A stretch of 64,000 nt of DNA from Reyranella sp. (lineage in GTDB: Bacteria; Pseudomonadota; Alphaproteobacteria; Reyranellales; Reyranellaceae), in NCBI GenBank assembly GCA_019750135.1, contig JAIEOV010000023.1, positions 62,001 to 126,000 on the forward strand, written 5' to 3'. The position numbers and the translations under genes are program-made. Below the pieces are notes generated by a model. It did no database searches and was not told where the DNA came from. It saw only the letters and a program-made list of their open reading frames with translations. Below are positions 19,667 through 28,882 of the stretch, piece by piece (positions within the stretch are counted from its first letter, which is position 1; every line of letters begins with the position of its first letter).

Positions 19667-20880
19667 AGGTACTGATCATCGATCCGGCGGTGCATTCACT
19701 GGGCGGCCATCACTTCAACGCCGTGCAGCGCCTGCAACGCGAGCTCGCGGGACTGGGCGTGGCCGCGCCCTGCCTGGGGTCGGCCTATGCCGATCGCCGC
19801 GTCGTCGACGAGCTGGCCTGCACGCCGACCTTCAGCCGGTCGGTGTACGGACGATCCTACGCCACGCCCGCCGAGTTCGCCGACAGCGTCGAGGAGACCG
19901 GCCGGCAACTGGCCAAGGCGACGCGCCGGTCGGGCATGCCCGACCTCGTCATCCTGCCGTGTTGCGACCAGGTGGCGGCGATGGCGCTGGCGCGACAGCT
20001 GAAGCGCTCCTGGCTGCGGCGGCCGCGCGTCCTGCTGTGGCTGCTCTACGGGCCACATCACCTCAAGGCATCGGACGATTCCGCGGCCGCGGGCCTGGAG
20101 GGCGAAGCGCGCACCGCCTTCGCGGCACTGGCCGCAAGCGCCGGCGGCATCGAGGCCTATTGCGAAACCCCGGCGATGGCCGAGTTCTATCGCGGCCTCG
20201 TGCCGTTCGACGTGGGCGTCATGCCCGGCCCCGGACTGCCCGCGCGCGCCCGCGTCGCCAAGGCGGCAGGCGCGCCGCCGGTCGTCTCCTGCATCGGTTT
20301 CGCCAACCGGGCCAAGGGCTACCGCCTGCTGCCGCAGGCCGTGCAGACCGTGCTCGATCGTCATCGCGACGTCACCTTCATGATCCATGGCATCGTCCAA
20401 GGATCCGATGCCGAGGCCGACCAGCCGATGTTCGATCGCCTGGCCGAGCTCGGCGAGCGCGTGCAGGTTCGCCAGCAGGTGCTCGGCTCCGACGAGTATC
20501 TGGCCCGGTTGGCCGAGGCCGACCTTTTGCTGCTGCCCTACGACCCCAACGTCTACCGGCGGCGCGGTTCGGGAGTGTTCGCGGATGCCCATCATGTCGG
20601 CATACCCGTCGTCGCCCCGAAGGATTGCGCTTTTGCCCAGCCGGCCTTCGACGGCGGGTGGGGCGTGGGGATGAGAGAATATGACGGCAAAAGCCTCGGT
20701 ATTGCGGTCCTGGAAGGGCTCGAGCGCCTCGCCCCGCTTGCCGCCTGTGCGGCCCGCGCGGCCGGCCAGGTGCGCGACGATCTCGGCCGCGTCCTCCGGG
20801 CCTCGGCCGAGGCCCGGCCAGCCGGACCAGCCGGGCTTTTGCGCCGATTCCGGCCGGGAAGCGCCCCAGGATCCGCCTAA
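19663..20880 (+). CDS. Glycosyltransferase, GT-B fold (family 4/1-like)
   Basis: 405 residues from ATG 19663, overlapping the previous stop codon. The N-domain start MKVLIIDPAVHSLGGHHFNA and the C-domain features (CIGFANRAKGYRLLPQA, then a LLLPYDPNVYRRRGSGVFAD segment matching the donor-binding E/G-x7-E region in position) fit GT-B enzymes. The tail is rich in Ala/Pro/Arg. It probably builds or decorates a surface glycan or a secreted protein together with the two genes before it. Confidence 0.72.
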   Translation: MKVLIIDPAVHSLGGHHFNAVQRLQRELAGLGVAAPCLGSAYADRRVVDELACTPTFSRSVYGRSYATPAEFADSVEETGRQLAKATRRSGMPDLVILPCCDQVAAMALARQLKRSWLRRPRVLLWLLYGPHHLKASDDSAAAGLEGEARTAFAALAASAGGIEAYCETPAMAEFYRGLVPFDVGVMPGPGLPARARVAKAAGAPPVVSCIGFANRAKGYRLLPQAVQTVLDRHRDVTFMIHGIVQGSDAEADQPMFDRLAELGERVQVRQQVLGSDEYLARLAEADLLLLPYDPNVYRRRGSGVFADAHHVGIPVVAPKDCAFAQPAFDGGWGVGMREYDGKSLGIAVLEGLERLAPLAACAARAAGQVRDDLGRVLRASAEARPAGPAGLLRRFRPGSAPGSA

Positions 20881-20881
20881 G

Positions 20882-20912
20882 TTCGGCTCGAATCCCGGTG
20901 CATTGAGCCGAA
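20882..20912. terminator. Hairpin after the glycosyltransferase genes
   Basis: TTCGGCTC (20882-20889) and GAGCCGAA (20905-20912) are perfect inverted arms around a 15-base loop, two bases after the stop codon at 20880. No T-run follows, so it could equally be an operator or an mRNA-stabilising stem before the exporter gene at 20987. Confidence 0.4.
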
Positions 20913-20986
20913 TTATGGTAAGTTCCAGTGGTGCGGCGGCTGCTCCCTGCAACCGTGGCTTTTCAACGACTTAGGCCCAGCGCGCG

Positions 20987-22783
20987 ATGTTGCCGCCAAG
21001 ACCTGCCCAGAAGCGGAATTCGGAACTCTCCGCCGCCCTCGGCCGCTGTCGCCACGCCCTGATCGGCATCGGCGTTTTCACGGCCGCCATCAACATTCTC
21101 CAGCTCACCGGCCCGATATTCATGTTGGAAGTCTACGACCGGGTGCTGCCCGGCCGCAGCATTCCGACCCTGGTCACGATCAGCATCCTGGCGCTGGTCA
21201 TGTTCGGCTTCCAGGGCCTGCTCGACGTGCTGCGCGCCCGCGTGCTGGTGCGCATTGCCGCTTCGGTCGACGAGACGCTGAGCCACCGCGTCTTCGACCT
21301 CGTCAGCAAGTTGCCGCTCAAAGCCATCACACCGCCTTCCTTCCAGCCGGTCCATGACCTCGACCGTATCCGCTCCTTCATGTCGACCGTGGGCCCGGCG
21401 GCCTTCTTCGACCTGCCCTGGATGCCGCTCTATCTCGGCATCTGCTTCGTGTTCCATCCGCTGATCGGCTGGGCGGCGACGGTGGGTGGCCTGATCCTGG
21501 TCGCCATCACCGTGGCCACCGAGTTCCTGACCCGCCAGCCCGCGCGCGACGCCGCTGCGGTCGCCGACGGCCGCATGGGGCTCGCCGAATCGAGCCGGCG
21601 CAATGCCGAGGTCGTGCAGGCCATGGGCATGGGCGGCCGTCTCAACAAGCTGTGGCACGATCACAACCGGCGAAATCTCGCCGCCCAGCAGCGCGTCGCC
21701 GACATCTCCGGTGGCATGTCCGCCCTGTCCAGGATCCTGCGCATGATCCTGCAGTCTTTCGTGCTCGGCGTCGGCGCCTGGCTGGTGATCAACCAGCAGG
21801 CCACCGCCGGCATCATCATCGCAAGCTCCATCCTGACCTCGCGCGCACTGGCGCCGGTCGAGGTCACCCTCGCCCATTGGCGCAGCTTCATCGCGGCCCG
21901 TCAGAGCTGGCGACGGCTGAACGGCCTGCTCGGCACGATACCGGCCGAGCAGCAGCGCATGGAACTGCCCCGGCCCAAGGAAACGCTGACCCTCGAAGCA
22001 GTGAGCGTCAATCCGCCGGGCACCAACCGGCTGGTCGTGCAGGGCGTCGCCTTCCAGCTCAAGGCCGGCCAAGGCCTGGGCGTCATCGGACCCAGCGCAT
22101 CGGGCAAGTCGTCGCTGGTGCGCGCGATCGTCGGCGTCTGGCCGGCCATCCAGGGCAAGATCCGCATCGACGGCGCCGCCATCGACCAATGGACCCCCGA
22201 CGCGCTCGGCCCCCACATCGGCTACCTGCCGCAGGACATGGAACTGTTCTCCGGCACCGTCGCCGAGAACATCGCGCGCTTCGAGCCGGATGCCCCGTCG
22301 GAGAAGGTCATCGCCGCGGCCAAGGCGGCCAGCGTGCATGAGCTGATCCTGGCGCTGCCCAACGGCTACGAGACGCCGGTGGGCGACTCCGGCAATGCCT
22401 TGTCGGCCGGCCAGCGCCAACGCATCGGCCTGGCGCGCGCGCTCTACGGCGATCCCTTCCTGGTCGTGCTCGACGAGCCCAATTCCAACATCGACCGCGA
22501 GGGCGACGAGGCACTGACCAAGGCCATCCTCGGCGTCCGCGCGCGCGGCGGCATCGTCGTCGTGGTCTGCCACCGGCCGTCGGCGCTGGCCGGCGTCGAC
22601 ACGGTGCTGGTCATGCTGGCCGGCCGCCAGCAGGCCTTCGGCCCGAAGGAGCAGGTGCTCCAGGCGCCGCAGCAGCCGCAACAGCCTGCCGCAATGCAAG
22701 CCGGCGCAATGCAGGCCGGCGCCCGCATGCTACAGCCGATGACGGTGCATGCCGGCGGCCGTCCCCAGGAGAAGGCGCCGTGA
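20987..22783 (+). CDS. Type I secretion ABC transporter (PrtD-type permease/ATPase)
   Basis: 598 residues. The N-terminal membrane domain starts directly (no C39 peptidase) with INILQLTGPIFMLEVYDRVL, the PrtD/HasD hallmark. The ATPase domain has Walker A GPSASGKSS (368-376), signature LSAGQRQR and Walker B VVLDEPNSNID. It exports RTX proteins from cytoplasm to outside together with HlyD- and TolC-type partners. The C-terminus has a low-complexity tail rich in Gln/Ala with a short repeat (AMQAG twice). The HlyD gene overlaps its stop; no TolC gene is in view. Confidence 0.92.
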   Translation: MLPPRPAQKRNSELSAALGRCRHALIGIGVFTAAINILQLTGPIFMLEVYDRVLPGRSIPTLVTISILALVMFGFQGLLDVLRARVLVRIAASVDETLSHRVFDLVSKLPLKAITPPSFQPVHDLDRIRSFMSTVGPAAFFDLPWMPLYLGICFVFHPLIGWAATVGGLILVAITVATEFLTRQPARDAAAVADGRMGLAESSRRNAEVVQAMGMGGRLNKLWHDHNRRNLAAQQRVADISGGMSALSRILRMILQSFVLGVGAWLVINQQATAGIIIASSILTSRALAPVEVTLAHWRSFIAARQSWRRLNGLLGTIPAEQQRMELPRPKETLTLEAVSVNPPGTNRLVVQGVAFQLKAGQGLGVIGPSASGKSSLVRAIVGVWPAIQGKIRIDGAAIDQWTPDALGPHIGYLPQDMELFSGTVAENIARFEPDAPSEKVIAAAKAASVHELILALPNGYETPVGDSGNALSAGQRQRIGLARALYGDPFLVVLDEPNSNIDREGDEALTKAILGVRARGGIVVVVCHRPSALAGVDTVLVMLAGRQQAFGPKEQVLQAPQQPQQPAAMQAGAMQAGARMLQPMTVHAGGRPQEKAP

Positions 22784-24072
22784 CCATCCAGAATTCCCTT
22801 CGCGGCCATCTGCTGGTGGGTGCCGCCGCCGTCGGCGTCCTGGCCTTCATCATCTTCGGCTGGGGCACGCTCAGCGAGATCTCGGGCGCGGTCATTGCGC
22901 CGGGCAAGCTCGTGGTCGACACCAACGTCAAGAAGGTGCAGCACCCGACGGGCGGCGTGGTCGGCACCCTCAACGTCAAGGACGGCGACCGCGTCAAGAA
23001 GGGCGACATCGTGGTGCGCCTCGACGAGACGCAGGCCCGCACCAGCCTCGCCATCGTCACCAAGGCGCTCGACGAGATGGATGCGCGCCAGGCCCGCCTC
23101 GAGGCCGAGCGCGACGGCGCCGACAAGGTCACCTTCCCGGCCAATCTCATCGCTCGCGACAAGGAGCCGGAAGTCGGGCAGGCGATGAAGAGCGAGCAGC
23201 GGCTGTACGAGCTGCGCCGCTCGGCGCGCGAGGGCCAGAAGGCGCAGCTGCTCGAGCAGATCGACCAGCTCAAGCAGCAGATCGCCGACAACGACGAGCA
23301 GGTCGCCGCCAAGACCAAGGAGATCGAGTGGAACCAGCAGGAGCTGGGCGGTATCCGCGGTCTGTGGAAGCAGAACCTAGTGCCGTTCAACCGTGTAACG
23401 ACGCTGGAGCGCGACTCGGCGCGCCTGCATGGCGAGCGCGGGGCGCTGACCGCTTCGATCGCCCAGGCCAAGGGACGCATCTCGGAGATCCAGCTGAAGA
23501 TCCTGCAGATCGACGAGGACCTGCGCACCGAGGTCGGCAAGGAGCTGGCCGAGATCCGCGGCAAGCGCGCCGAGCTCACCGAGCGGCGGGTGGCGGCTGA
23601 GGACCAGTTGAAGCGCATCGACCTGGTGGCGCCGCAGGACGGCAAGATCTTCCAGCAGAACGTCCATACGATCGGCGGCGTGATCCAGGCCGGCGAGGTG
23701 CTGATGCTGGTCGTGCCCGACGCCGACGAGCTGATCATCGAGGCCAAGGTGGCGCCGCAGGACATCGACCAGATCCATGCCGGCCAGCCCGCGGTCGTGC
23801 AGTTCGCTGCCTTCAACCGGCGCACCACGCCGGAGCTGAACGGCGAGGTGGTCGGCATCGGCGCCGACATCACCCAGGACGACAAGCGCAACGAGGCGTT
23901 CTACGCCGTGCGCATCCGAATCTCCGACAAGGAGATGGCGCGCCTGGAGGGCCTGCAGCCGATGGCCGGCATGCCGGTCGAGGTCTTCATCAAGACCTCG
24001 CCGCGCACGGTGGTGTCGTATCTGACGAAGCCCCTGCGGGAGCAGCTCGACCGCGCGTTCCGCGGGCGTTAA
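22780..24072 (+). CDS. Type I secretion periplasmic adaptor (HlyD/PrtE family)
   Basis: 430 residues starting with GTG inside the stop codon of the exporter gene. It has one N-terminal membrane helix (HLLVGAAAVGVLAFIIFGW), a lipoyl-like half (PGKLVVDTNVKKVQHPTGGV), a long coiled-coil hairpin (about 90-270, for example LLEQIDQLKQQIADNDEQVA), the second lipoyl half and a beta-barrel end. It bridges the inner-membrane exporter to an outer-membrane TolC-type channel. The likely cargo includes RTX proteins such as the M10 protease at 5661-7790. Confidence 0.92.
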   Translation: MTIQNSLRGHLLVGAAAVGVLAFIIFGWGTLSEISGAVIAPGKLVVDTNVKKVQHPTGGVVGTLNVKDGDRVKKGDIVVRLDETQARTSLAIVTKALDEMDARQARLEAERDGADKVTFPANLIARDKEPEVGQAMKSEQRLYELRRSAREGQKAQLLEQIDQLKQQIADNDEQVAAKTKEIEWNQQELGGIRGLWKQNLVPFNRVTTLERDSARLHGERGALTASIAQAKGRISEIQLKILQIDEDLRTEVGKELAEIRGKRAELTERRVAAEDQLKRIDLVAPQDGKIFQQNVHTIGGVIQAGEVLMLVVPDADELIIEAKVAPQDIDQIHAGQPAVVQFAAFNRRTTPELNGEVVGIGADITQDDKRNEAFYAVRIRISDKEMARLEGLQPMAGMPVEVFIKTSPRTVVSYLTKPLREQLDRAFRGR

Positions 24073-24075
24073 TTC

Positions 24076-24147
24076 TCGCCGGAGCGCGGACCTCCAGGTC
24101 CGCTCATGAATCTTGAGGCGGGCCTAGAGGCCCGCGGTCCGGCAAGA
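24076..24147. repeat. Inverted repeat, family R2 (copy 1), overlapping a gene end
   Basis: Two palindromic blocks (GCGGACCTCCAGGTCCGCTC and GCGGGCCTAGAGGCCCGC) flank a short centre. The outer 20 bases GAGGCCCGCGGTCCGGCAAG are the same as at 53951-53969. The element supplies the last 13 codons and the stop of the RND permease gene ending at 24104. Confidence 0.65.
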
Positions 24148-27100
24148 CGGTCTCCTTCTTTCTTCGCGTCAGCAGCCGGAAGAACAGCGGCACGAACAGG
24201 ATGGCGATGAACGTCGCCGCCAGCATGCCGCCGATCACGCCGGTGCCGATCGAATGGCGACTGGCCGAGCCCGCGCCGGTGCTGATGGCGAGCGGCAGCA
24301 CGCCCAGGATGAAGGCAAGCGAAGTCATGATGATCGGCCGGAAGCGCAGTCGCGCCGCCTCGATCGCCGCCTCGTACACCGAATGCCCCTGCTGGTAGCG
24401 CTGCGAGGCGAACTCGACGATCAGGATGGCGTTCTTGGCGGCAAGCCCGATCAGCGTCACCAGGCCGATCTGGAAATAGACGTCGTTGTCGAGGCCGCGC
24501 AGCCAGATCGCGACCAGCGCGCCCAATACGGCGAAGGGCACGGCGGTCAGCACGGCAAGCGGCAGCGACCAGCGCTCGTACTGCGCCGCCAGGATCAGGA
24601 ACACCATGATCAGGCCGAAGGCGAAGCCGAGCTGGCCCGAGCCGCGCGTCGCCAGCTCCTGGTAGGCCGAGCCGATCCAGCCGATGGTGAAGTCGGACGA
24701 CAAGGTCTTGGCGACGACGTCCTGCATGGCCGCGATCGCCTGACCCGACGAGTAACCCGGCGCCGGCCCGCCCAGGATCTTGGCCGCCGGGAAGATGTTG
24801 AAGCGGTCGACCGTGTCGGGTCCCAGGATGCGGGTGAACGTGACCAGCTCGTTCAACGGCACCATGGCGCCGGTGTCGGCGCGCACGAAGACGTGGCGCA
24901 GGTCGTCGGGCGATTCGCGGAAGTCCGCCTCGGACGACAGGCTGACGCGATAGGTACGGCCGTACAGCGAGAAGTCGTTGACGTAGAGGCTGCCGAACGA
25001 GCTCTGCATGGTCTCGAAGATGACGTTGATCGGGATGCCGAGCGCGCGCGCCTTGTCGCGATCGACGTCGGTGCGGTACTGCGGCACCGCCGCCGTGAAG
25101 GTCGTCTGCACGCCGCGCAGCTCGGGCCGCTGGTTGGCCGCGGCCACGACCTTGTTGGTCGCCTCGGCGAGGCCGCTCAAGGAGCCGCCGGACCGGTCCT
25201 GCAGATAGAATTCGAAGCCGCCGGTGACGCTGATGCCCAGGATCGGCGGCGGATTGAAGCCGACGACGACGCCGTCCTTGAAGTTGGCATTGATGGCCGC
25301 CAGTGCCGGCGCGACGTTGCGCGCATCCTCCTTGGGATCGCTGCGCTGCGACCAGTCCTTGAGGGTGACGAAGGAGATGCCGGAGTTGGTCTTGAGCGCG
25401 CGCGACAGCAGGTCGAAGCCCGAGAAGGTGACGACATGGGCCACCGCCGGGTTCTTCATCAGCGCCGCCGTCGCCTCCTTGGTGACCTCGCGCGTACGGG
25501 CGATGGATGCCGCCGGCGGCAGCACCGTCACCATGAACACGTAGCCCTGGTCCTCGGCCGGTACCAGGCTTCCCGGGATGCGCTGGAACAGGGCGAACAC
25601 TCCACCCAGCACGAGCACGAAGCCCAGGCAACCCAGCACCGTCCGGCGCAGCAGGAAGCCGACGCCGCCGGTGTAGCGCGCCGTCAGCCAGGCGAAGGAG
25701 CGGTTGAACCAGACGAAAGGCCGCCACGGCGGCCCATGCGCAGGCTTCAACAACAGGGCCGCCAGCGCGGGCGTCAGGGTCAGCGCGACGATCCCCGAGA
25801 TCACCACCGAGACGGCGATGGTGACCGCGAACTGCCGGTAGAGCTCGCCCGCCAGGCCGCCCAGGAACGACACCGGGATGAACACCGCGCACAGCACCAG
25901 AACGATGGCGACGACCGGGCCGGTCACCTCCTGCATGGCCTGGATGGCGGCCTCGCGCGGGCCCTTGCCCTCAGTCGACATGATGCGCTCGACGTTCTCC
26001 AGCACCACGATGGCGTCGTCGACGACGATGCCGATCGCCAGCACCAGGCCGAAGAGCGTCAGCAGATTGATGGAGAAGCCCAGCACGTACATGCCGGCGA
26101 AGGTGCCGATGATCGACACCGGGATGGCGATGACCGGGATGATCATCGCCCGCACGCTCTGCAGGAACAGGAACACCACCAGCACGACGAGGGCGATCGC
26201 CTCGACGAAGGTGATGGCGACCTCCTCGATCGAGACCTCGACGAAGCGCGTGGTGTCGAACGGGATGTCGTAGCGCAGGCCGACGGGGAAGCGCTTGGAG
26301 ATGGTCTCCATGGCCTCCTTCACCGCGGCTGCCACCTGGATGGCGTTGGCGCCGGGCTGCAGGTACACCGCGATGGGCACCGCCGGCGAGCCGTTGAAGG
26401 TGCCGGAGAAGCCGTAGAGCAGCGCGCCCAGCTCGACGCGCGCCACGTCCTTCAGCCGGAGCGCGCCGCCATTCTCCTCCGAGCGGATGATGATGTCCTC
26501 GAACTGGGTACGGTCGACCAGGCGTGGCGGCGTCGTCACCGAGTAGGTGAAGACCTGCGGCCGGTTCATCGGCTCCTCGCCGAAGCGGCCGGCGGCGAAC
26601 TGCTGGTTCTGCTCGCGGACCACGGCGGCGACGTCGGCGGGCGTGAGGTTGTATTGCGCGAGCTTGTCGGGCCGGAGCCAGATGCGCATGGAATAGTCCG
26701 AGGCGCCGAACAGGGCGGCGTCGCCGACGCCCGGCAGGCGACGCAACTCGTCGAGCACGTTCACCAGGGCGTAATTGCTGATGAAGATCGTGTCGTAGCG
26801 GTCGCCCGGCGACGACATGGTCAGGACCTGCAGGATCGAGGTCGAGCGCTTCTGCACGACCAGGCCCTGGCGGCTGACCTCGCCCGGCAGCAACGGCAGG
26901 GCGCGCTGCACACGGTTGTTGACGTTGATGGCGTTCTGGTCGGGGTTGGTGCCGATCTCGAAGGTGACGGTGAGGCTCATCGTGCCCGAGCCAGTCGAGG
27001 TCGACTGCATGTAGATCATGCGCTCGACGCCGTTGATCTGCTGCTCGAGCGGGGCGGCGACCGTGGCGGCGATGGTCTCGGCGGTGGCGCCGGGATAGGT

Positions 27101-27244
27101 CGCCGAGACCACGACCTCGGGCGGCACGATCTGCGGGTACTGCGAGATCGGCAGCACGCGCATCGCCACCAGGCCCGCCAGCACGATCATGATCGACAGG
27201 ACGGACGCGAAGACCGGCCGGTCGATGAAGAATTTCGAGATCAT
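24104..27244 (-). CDS. RND multidrug/hydrophobe efflux permease (HAE1, AcrB/MexB type)
   Basis: 1046 residues, the full size for this family. Twelve membrane helices, two large periplasmic loops, and the proton-relay pair at about D409/D410 in GIVVDDAIVVLENV are all visible, as is the ISKFFIDRPVFASVLSI start. It expels drugs, solvents or detergents across the inner membrane in a tripartite pump with the adaptor encoded upstream (ATGA overlap). The last 13 residues are encoded by an intergenic repeat element, so the native C-terminus has been replaced or extended. No TolC-type gene nearby. Confidence 0.93.
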   Translation of the reverse strand: MISKFFIDRPVFASVLSIMIVLAGLVAMRVLPISQYPQIVPPEVVVSATYPGATAETIAATVAAPLEQQINGVERMIYMQSTSTGSGTMSLTVTFEIGTNPDQNAINVNNRVQRALPLLPGEVSRQGLVVQKRSTSILQVLTMSSPGDRYDTIFISNYALVNVLDELRRLPGVGDAALFGASDYSMRIWLRPDKLAQYNLTPADVAAVVREQNQQFAAGRFGEEPMNRPQVFTYSVTTPPRLVDRTQFEDIIIRSEENGGALRLKDVARVELGALLYGFSGTFNGSPAVPIAVYLQPGANAIQVAAAVKEAMETISKRFPVGLRYDIPFDTTRFVEVSIEEVAITFVEAIALVVLVVFLFLQSVRAMIIPVIAIPVSIIGTFAGMYVLGFSINLLTLFGLVLAIGIVVDDAIVVLENVERIMSTEGKGPREAAIQAMQEVTGPVVAIVLVLCAVFIPVSFLGGLAGELYRQFAVTIAVSVVISGIVALTLTPALAALLLKPAHGPPWRPFVWFNRSFAWLTARYTGGVGFLLRRTVLGCLGFVLVLGGVFALFQRIPGSLVPAEDQGYVFMVTVLPPAASIARTREVTKEATAALMKNPAVAHVVTFSGFDLLSRALKTNSGISFVTLKDWSQRSDPKEDARNVAPALAAINANFKDGVVVGFNPPPILGISVTGGFEFYLQDRSGGSLSGLAEATNKVVAAANQRPELRGVQTTFTAAVPQYRTDVDRDKARALGIPINVIFETMQSSFGSLYVNDFSLYGRTYRVSLSSEADFRESPDDLRHVFVRADTGAMVPLNELVTFTRILGPDTVDRFNIFPAAKILGGPAPGYSSGQAIAAMQDVVAKTLSSDFTIGWIGSAYQELATRGSGQLGFAFGLIMVFLILAAQYERWSLPLAVLTAVPFAVLGALVAIWLRGLDNDVYFQIGLVTLIGLAAKNAILIVEFASQRYQQGHSVYEAAIEAARLRFRPIIMTSLAFILGVLPLAISTGAGSASRHSIGTGVIGGMLAATFIAILFVPLFFRLLTRRKKETVLPDRGPLGPPQDS

Positions 27245-28407
27245 TGCTTGGCCGCTTCGGCCGGTGGTTTATACGGCGTCGGGTTGACGACATTGCCCGG
27301 CCGGACGCGGATCACGCCGTCGACGACGATGCGATCGCCGGCCGCCAGGCCCTTGCGCACGATGAAGCCGTCGGGCAGCTCGCGGTAGATGCGGATCTGG
27401 CGGGCGCGGGCGACGTTGTCCTTCTCGATCACGTAGACGAACGGCCCGAGCGGGCCCTGCGAGATGGCGATCTTCGGCACCACGATGGCATTGGGCATGA
27501 CGATGCCCGTCATTTTCACACGCACGAACTGGCCGGGCAGCAGGGCGCCGGCGGTGTTGGGAAAGATGGCGCGCGTCAGGATGGTGCCGGTGCGCGCATC
27601 GACGGTGCGCGAGCGCGTGTCGACCGTGCCGGTATGAGGATAGACCGCGCCGTCGCCGAACTGCAGCTCGACCTTGACGTTCTTGGAATCGAACAGCTCC
27701 TCGGGCGACTTGTCGATCTCCTGCAGCTGGCGCAGCTCGGAGTCGGTGAAGGTGAAGTTGACGTAGGCCGGGTCGAGCTGGGTGATGGTGGTGAGCAGCG
27801 TGTCCTGCGCCTTGATCAGGGTGCCCTCGGCCGGCGACACCAGGCTGGTCGGGCCCTTGACCGGCGCCTTCACGATGGTGAATTCGATGTTGAGCTTGGC
27901 CGTCAGCACATCGGCCTCGGTCGACAGCACGGCGGCGCGTGCCTGGTCGCGGCTGGCGACTGCGTCCTCGTAAGCCTTTTGCGTCGCGACCCTTTGTGCC
28001 GCCAGGCCTTCCTGTCGCTTGAAATTCTCCTCGGCCTGGATCAGCGCGGCCTTGGCCTGGGCCGCCTGCGCATTGGCGCGGGCGAGCGCGGCTTCGTAGG
28101 TGCGCGGATCGATGCGGAACAGGGTCTGGCCGACATCGACGACGGCGCCCTCCTGGAACTCGCGCTTCAGCAACACGCCGCTCACCTGGGCGCGGATTTC
28201 GACGACGCGGAAGCCTGCCACGCGGCCGGAAAAATCGAGGGGCAGCGCCACATCGGCAGCCTTCACCTCGACCACACCGACCTGCGGTGGCGGCGGTGCG
28301 GTGGCCGCCGGCGCAGGCTTGGGCCGGTTCCACCAGAAAACCGCGGCAACCACGATCGCGGCGATGACGGCGATCGCAACGATGCGCCCCGCCCAACGCG
28401 CTCTCAT
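27241..28407 (-). CDS. RND efflux periplasmic adaptor (AcrA/MexA family)
   Basis: 388 residues. One N-terminal hydrophobic helix (IVAIAVIAAIVVAAVFWW), then the lipoyl half motif with GRVAGFRVVEIRAQVSGVLL, a coiled-coil hairpin (ANAQAAQAKAALIQAEENFK) and a barrel domain containing LLPGQFVRVKM. It joins the RND pump to an outer membrane channel. First gene of a two-gene minus-strand operon, divergent from the NIPSNAP gene across 63 bases. Confidence 0.92.
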   Translation of the reverse strand: MRARWAGRIVAIAVIAAIVVAAVFWWNRPKPAPAATAPPPPQVGVVEVKAADVALPLDFSGRVAGFRVVEIRAQVSGVLLKREFQEGAVVDVGQTLFRIDPRTYEAALARANAQAAQAKAALIQAEENFKRQEGLAAQRVATQKAYEDAVASRDQARAAVLSTEADVLTAKLNIEFTIVKAPVKGPTSLVSPAEGTLIKAQDTLLTTITQLDPAYVNFTFTDSELRQLQEIDKSPEELFDSKNVKVELQFGDGAVYPHTGTVDTRSRTVDARTGTILTRAIFPNTAGALLPGQFVRVKMTGIVMPNAIVVPKIAISQGPLGPFVYVIEKDNVARARQIRIYRELPDGFIVRKGLAAGDRIVVDGVIRVRPGNVVNPTPYKPPAEAAKQ

Positions 28408-28470
28408 TGACTCATTCCCTTCCCTGTCGGCTGGCTCTACGTTCCCCCTTTCAACCGAGGGGGATACGCC

Positions 28471-28797
28471 ATGGCATTATACGAACTCAGAACATACACG
28501 CTCTATGTCGGCAAGATGGCAGAAGCCGTCAAACTGTATCAGCAGTTCGGCTTTCCGGCCCTGCAGAAGGGCGGCCACGACAAGCATCTGATCGGCTATT
28601 TCCAGGGCGATACCGGGACCATCAACCAGCTCGTCCATCTCTGGAAGTTCGAGGACGACGCCGACCGGCGCAAGCACTGGGCCGCCGTGTTCGCCAACAC
28701 CGACTTCACCGAGGGCTTCGCCGCCAAGTTCCGGCCCCTGGTCATGACGCAGGAAGTGAAGCTGCTGCACGCCGCGCCCTGGGGACCTCACCCCTAG
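28471..28797 (+). CDS. NIPSNAP family protein
   Basis: 108 residues, alpha/beta ferredoxin-like fold. MALYELRTYTLYVGKMAEAV and the later VHLWKFEDDADRRKHWAAVF are typical of bacterial NIPSNAP proteins. These are small dimeric proteins of unclear function, often found beside catabolic genes. The ribosome site GAGGGGGATACGCC lies in a small stem formed with the upstream CCCCC run. Followed by a strong hairpin and then two RutA-like genes. Confidence 0.8.
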   Translation: MALYELRTYTLYVGKMAEAVKLYQQFGFPALQKGGHDKHLIGYFQGDTGTINQLVHLWKFEDDADRRKHWAAVFANTDFTEGFAAKFRPLVMTQEVKLLHAAPWGPHP

Positions 28798-28818
28798 TGC
28801 AATCCGATTTTACTGATG

Positions 28819-28852
28819 GCACGGGGCTTGCTGTGTCACACAAGCCCCGTGC
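28819..28852. terminator. Strong GC hairpin between NIPSNAP and rutA-like genes
   Basis: GCACGGGGCTTG (28819-28830) pairs perfectly with CAAGCCCCGTGC (28841-28852) around a 10-base loop. It lies 22 bases after the NIPSNAP stop and about 20 before the ribosome site of the next gene, with no T-run. It may be a terminator or attenuator controlling the rutA-like pair, or a binding site. Confidence 0.45.
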
Positions 28853-28882
28853 TGCCAGCCCGTGTTGTTTGAGGAGCGTATG

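Noticed and set aside
22692..22725. Short tandem repeat in the end of the exporter gene (AMQAG twice) as a CRISPR or minisatellite
   Set aside because: Only two short units within a coding tail; no spacers.
24254..27388. Open frame of over 1000 codons on the plus strand opposite the RND permease
   Set aside because: High-GC codon bias leaves the antisense frame free of stops. The product is rich in His, Arg, Asp and Gly and resembles no real protein, while the minus-strand frame is a perfect RND permease.
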